DNA of 64,000 bases. Origin: Stratiolaelaps scimitus. Lineage: Eukaryota > Arthropoda > Arachnida > Mesostigmata > Laelapidae. Below, piece after piece: positions 62,076 to 64,000 of this stretch (its first letter is position 1; every line of letters begins with the position of its first letter). The position numbers were made by a program, and so were the translations under genes. The stretch spans positions 1,488,001 through 1,552,000 of the forward strand of contig JABWDB010000007.1 of the NCBI GenBank assembly GCA_019614645.1. The letters run 5' to 3'. The notes under the pieces were generated by a model that ran no database searches, was not told where the DNA came from, and saw only the letters and a list, made by a program, of their open reading frames with translations.

Positions 62076-64000
62076 ACGTCTAGCCAAAGTTATAGAGTTG
62101 AATATATAGTCAAATACATATGGAATTAAGTATACGCGTAGATTAAAGATACGACAACAATCGAAGATGTGCACAAATACATTAAGCGCATCGCTATTGT
62201 GGGCCGAGTTAGTGCAACCTCACGTCAGTCTGTCGCGAGGACAGTGGCTGCAGCTGCAGCAACAGCGGCCGCAGCAGATCTGATGGACGCAGAAAAAAAA
62301 TTACGAAGTCCATTACGAATTGCATTGACGGCGTAATCCGCACTTAACAGATTCGACGAGGCGATTAGTTCGTTCGCCATTCGATCTTGTATCGACGCGA
62401 TCAAAGAAAAGGCCGCCCGGGATCACAGCGGGTCCCGTCCGTCGGTGACTCAAATGTAATCTTACATCGATTTCGTTATCGGCCGTATCAATCATCATCA
62501 GCATAATGAAGCATAATAGCAATTATTTATTCTCCTTAGTATGGCAGAGCATGGATAAACATAATGGACAGTCCGTGAACGCCCGGCTCCAGGTCGAGCC
62601 CAGTGGCGTAGTGCATTCGTGCGCACGTGTCACAATCGGAGGAGGCACGTAAGTGACCACATACGGCCTCGATCTCCGCCGTTGCACATTTGAATTTAAC
62701 GTGTGCGTCTTATGAATCAATACCGATAGGCGTTGAATTTTTGGCTGTGAGAAATCAGAACGGATTTTTTTGTTGCCTCCACATAGATTGCTAGCCCCAT
62801 GAGCACAGCGATAAACAAGCGGCAAACTGTAATTCAAACTTACGGTAAGCCAAAAAAAAACAAGTTGGTAATGACCTAAAAAGAAAAAATGATTCGATAG
62901 ACGCGAACGTTAGACGAAGTAATTCAGCGTATTCTCAAAAAGGTGACGTAGTTGAAGTAAAAATTACACCTATTGTATCCATGGTGCTTGGTTAACATAC
63001 GGTGTACCGAGAGGTTCTTCCCCGCAAATGCAAAGCTCAAGACAAGACAGTGCTTGGAACCTTCGAAGCTAAGTACCGCAGCACTGTTATTCAAGAACTT
63101 CAATATCAAACTGATAACATGACCCCGCGCGGTACGAGTTGACGCTTCGAATCGCCTTTTGCAGAGACCGTTCATATCATGCTCTGTATTTGTAGAATGG
63201 TTACAAGTTAACGGATTCCTACGTACAGATTCCTGATACACGCATTTACCATACGCGACACGTTACCTTTAGCATAGACGGTTGCATAACAAGAACCGCG
63301 AATACGAGCAGCATTGGACGACAACCGTGAAAGGGTCTTGCATAAACAACTGTCTGTATAGACAAGACTATAATAGAGGCTATAAATAAACAGTTCAAAT
63401 TGGACTCAACTAGGAATAGTGTTAGACCACTGGTGTTATCTCTATTTGGGGGCCCATAGGCGTTAGCTCCTGCTTTTGCCGCGGCCGCCGCGTGAACACC
63501 GACCGTGATCATCAGTGATGGCCACCGGCCGCGCCACGTGCTCGCGAAGGGAGGATCGAGTAGATACGACACCACCAACTGCACTTTAATGGTGCGCGAT
63601 GAACGAGCGGCGTCCGGTGGGATGAATAGTACTCTGGTCGGCTCCGACTGTGCAACTATCATAGAATGCGGTGGCGGCCCAGTCAGGGTTTCATTAGCTA
63701 CAATGAACGATTGAGTTACTACCGAAAAACGCGAACGCGGCTGAATAGCTCGATCCGAACGAAACGGCCAACGGCCGAACGATGGTGGACTGGGGTGGCC
63801 TACGAATGGCGCGGGGGGCGGTGGATCGACGGAGAACGCAACATCGGTCAGCTTCAGTGGACATCAGATACAGAATGACACACCTCAGATTGACACACAC
63901 GCACACACGCTCTTCATTCCGTTCAATGGACGAATCACGCCTGGATGGAAATTGACAGGAATCGAAGGGAAGTTACCGAAGAAGCTTGGCTTACCAGCAA
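62076..64000. other. Stretch to window end, no supported gene
   Basis: Frames up to 138 codons occur (63246-63662, minus) without recognisable domains. GCAGC-rich DNA lies near 62250 and a GC-rich segment near 63480-63860, which may be the start of a gene running out of the window. A (CA)n of about 20 bp lies near 63890. Confidence 0.4.

Noticed and set aside
1..64000. CRISPR arrays, operons, riboswitches, bacterial promoters
   Set aside because: The window is eukaryotic; the only regular short repeats are microsatellites and none has spacer structure.

Overview
The window is eukaryotic, and most probably arthropod. The genes are split by GT–AG introns, and tracts of (AT)n microsatellite are scattered throughout. 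There is a Rebers–Riddiford (RR) cuticle protein, a Cys-loop channel of invertebrate type, mariner copies with TA target duplications, and a tRNA-derived SINE. A mite or another chelicerate would fit, but nothing in the sequence proves it. All splice models were built by hand from splice consensus, reading phase and family motifs.

Four genes are well supported, and all four models close in frame. (1) Positions 15357-17608 (+) hold a two-exon SLC22-type organic ion transporter. (2) Positions 18877-24481 (-) hold a nine-exon Cys-loop ligand-gated channel of 360 aa with a signal peptide, a very short M3-M4 loop and an odd pore helix. (3) Positions 29045-39166 (+) hold a fifteen-exon gene for the replication-initiation protein MTBP, about 772 aa. 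(4) Positions 41451-43554 (-) hold a three-exon glycine-rich RR cuticle protein whose first coding exon is only the ATG, with a TATA box upstream.

Weaker gene evidence: exons of an unrecognised (+) gene at 44351-47079, the last three exons of another (+) gene at 56587-57124, and isolated exon candidates near 53.0, 59.7 and 60.1 kb. From 1 to 15.3 kb and from 57.2 to 64 kb no complete gene can be supported.

Mobile DNA: three mariner elements (4288-4978, 5977-7123, 25604-27933). The third carries a 5'-truncated LINE inside it. Five copies of one SINE family are present; the copy at 19725-19984 is full length, has a perfect 13-bp target duplication and lies in an intron of the channel gene. A second short dispersed repeat has three copies (28.6, 31.0 and 48.4 kb).

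The genes do not form a pathway. They look like independent neighbours: membrane transport, ion signalling, DNA replication and cuticle. The least ordinary item is the channel gene, followed by the nested LINE-in-mariner and the unrecognised multi-exon genes. No clear new multi-gene system was seen.
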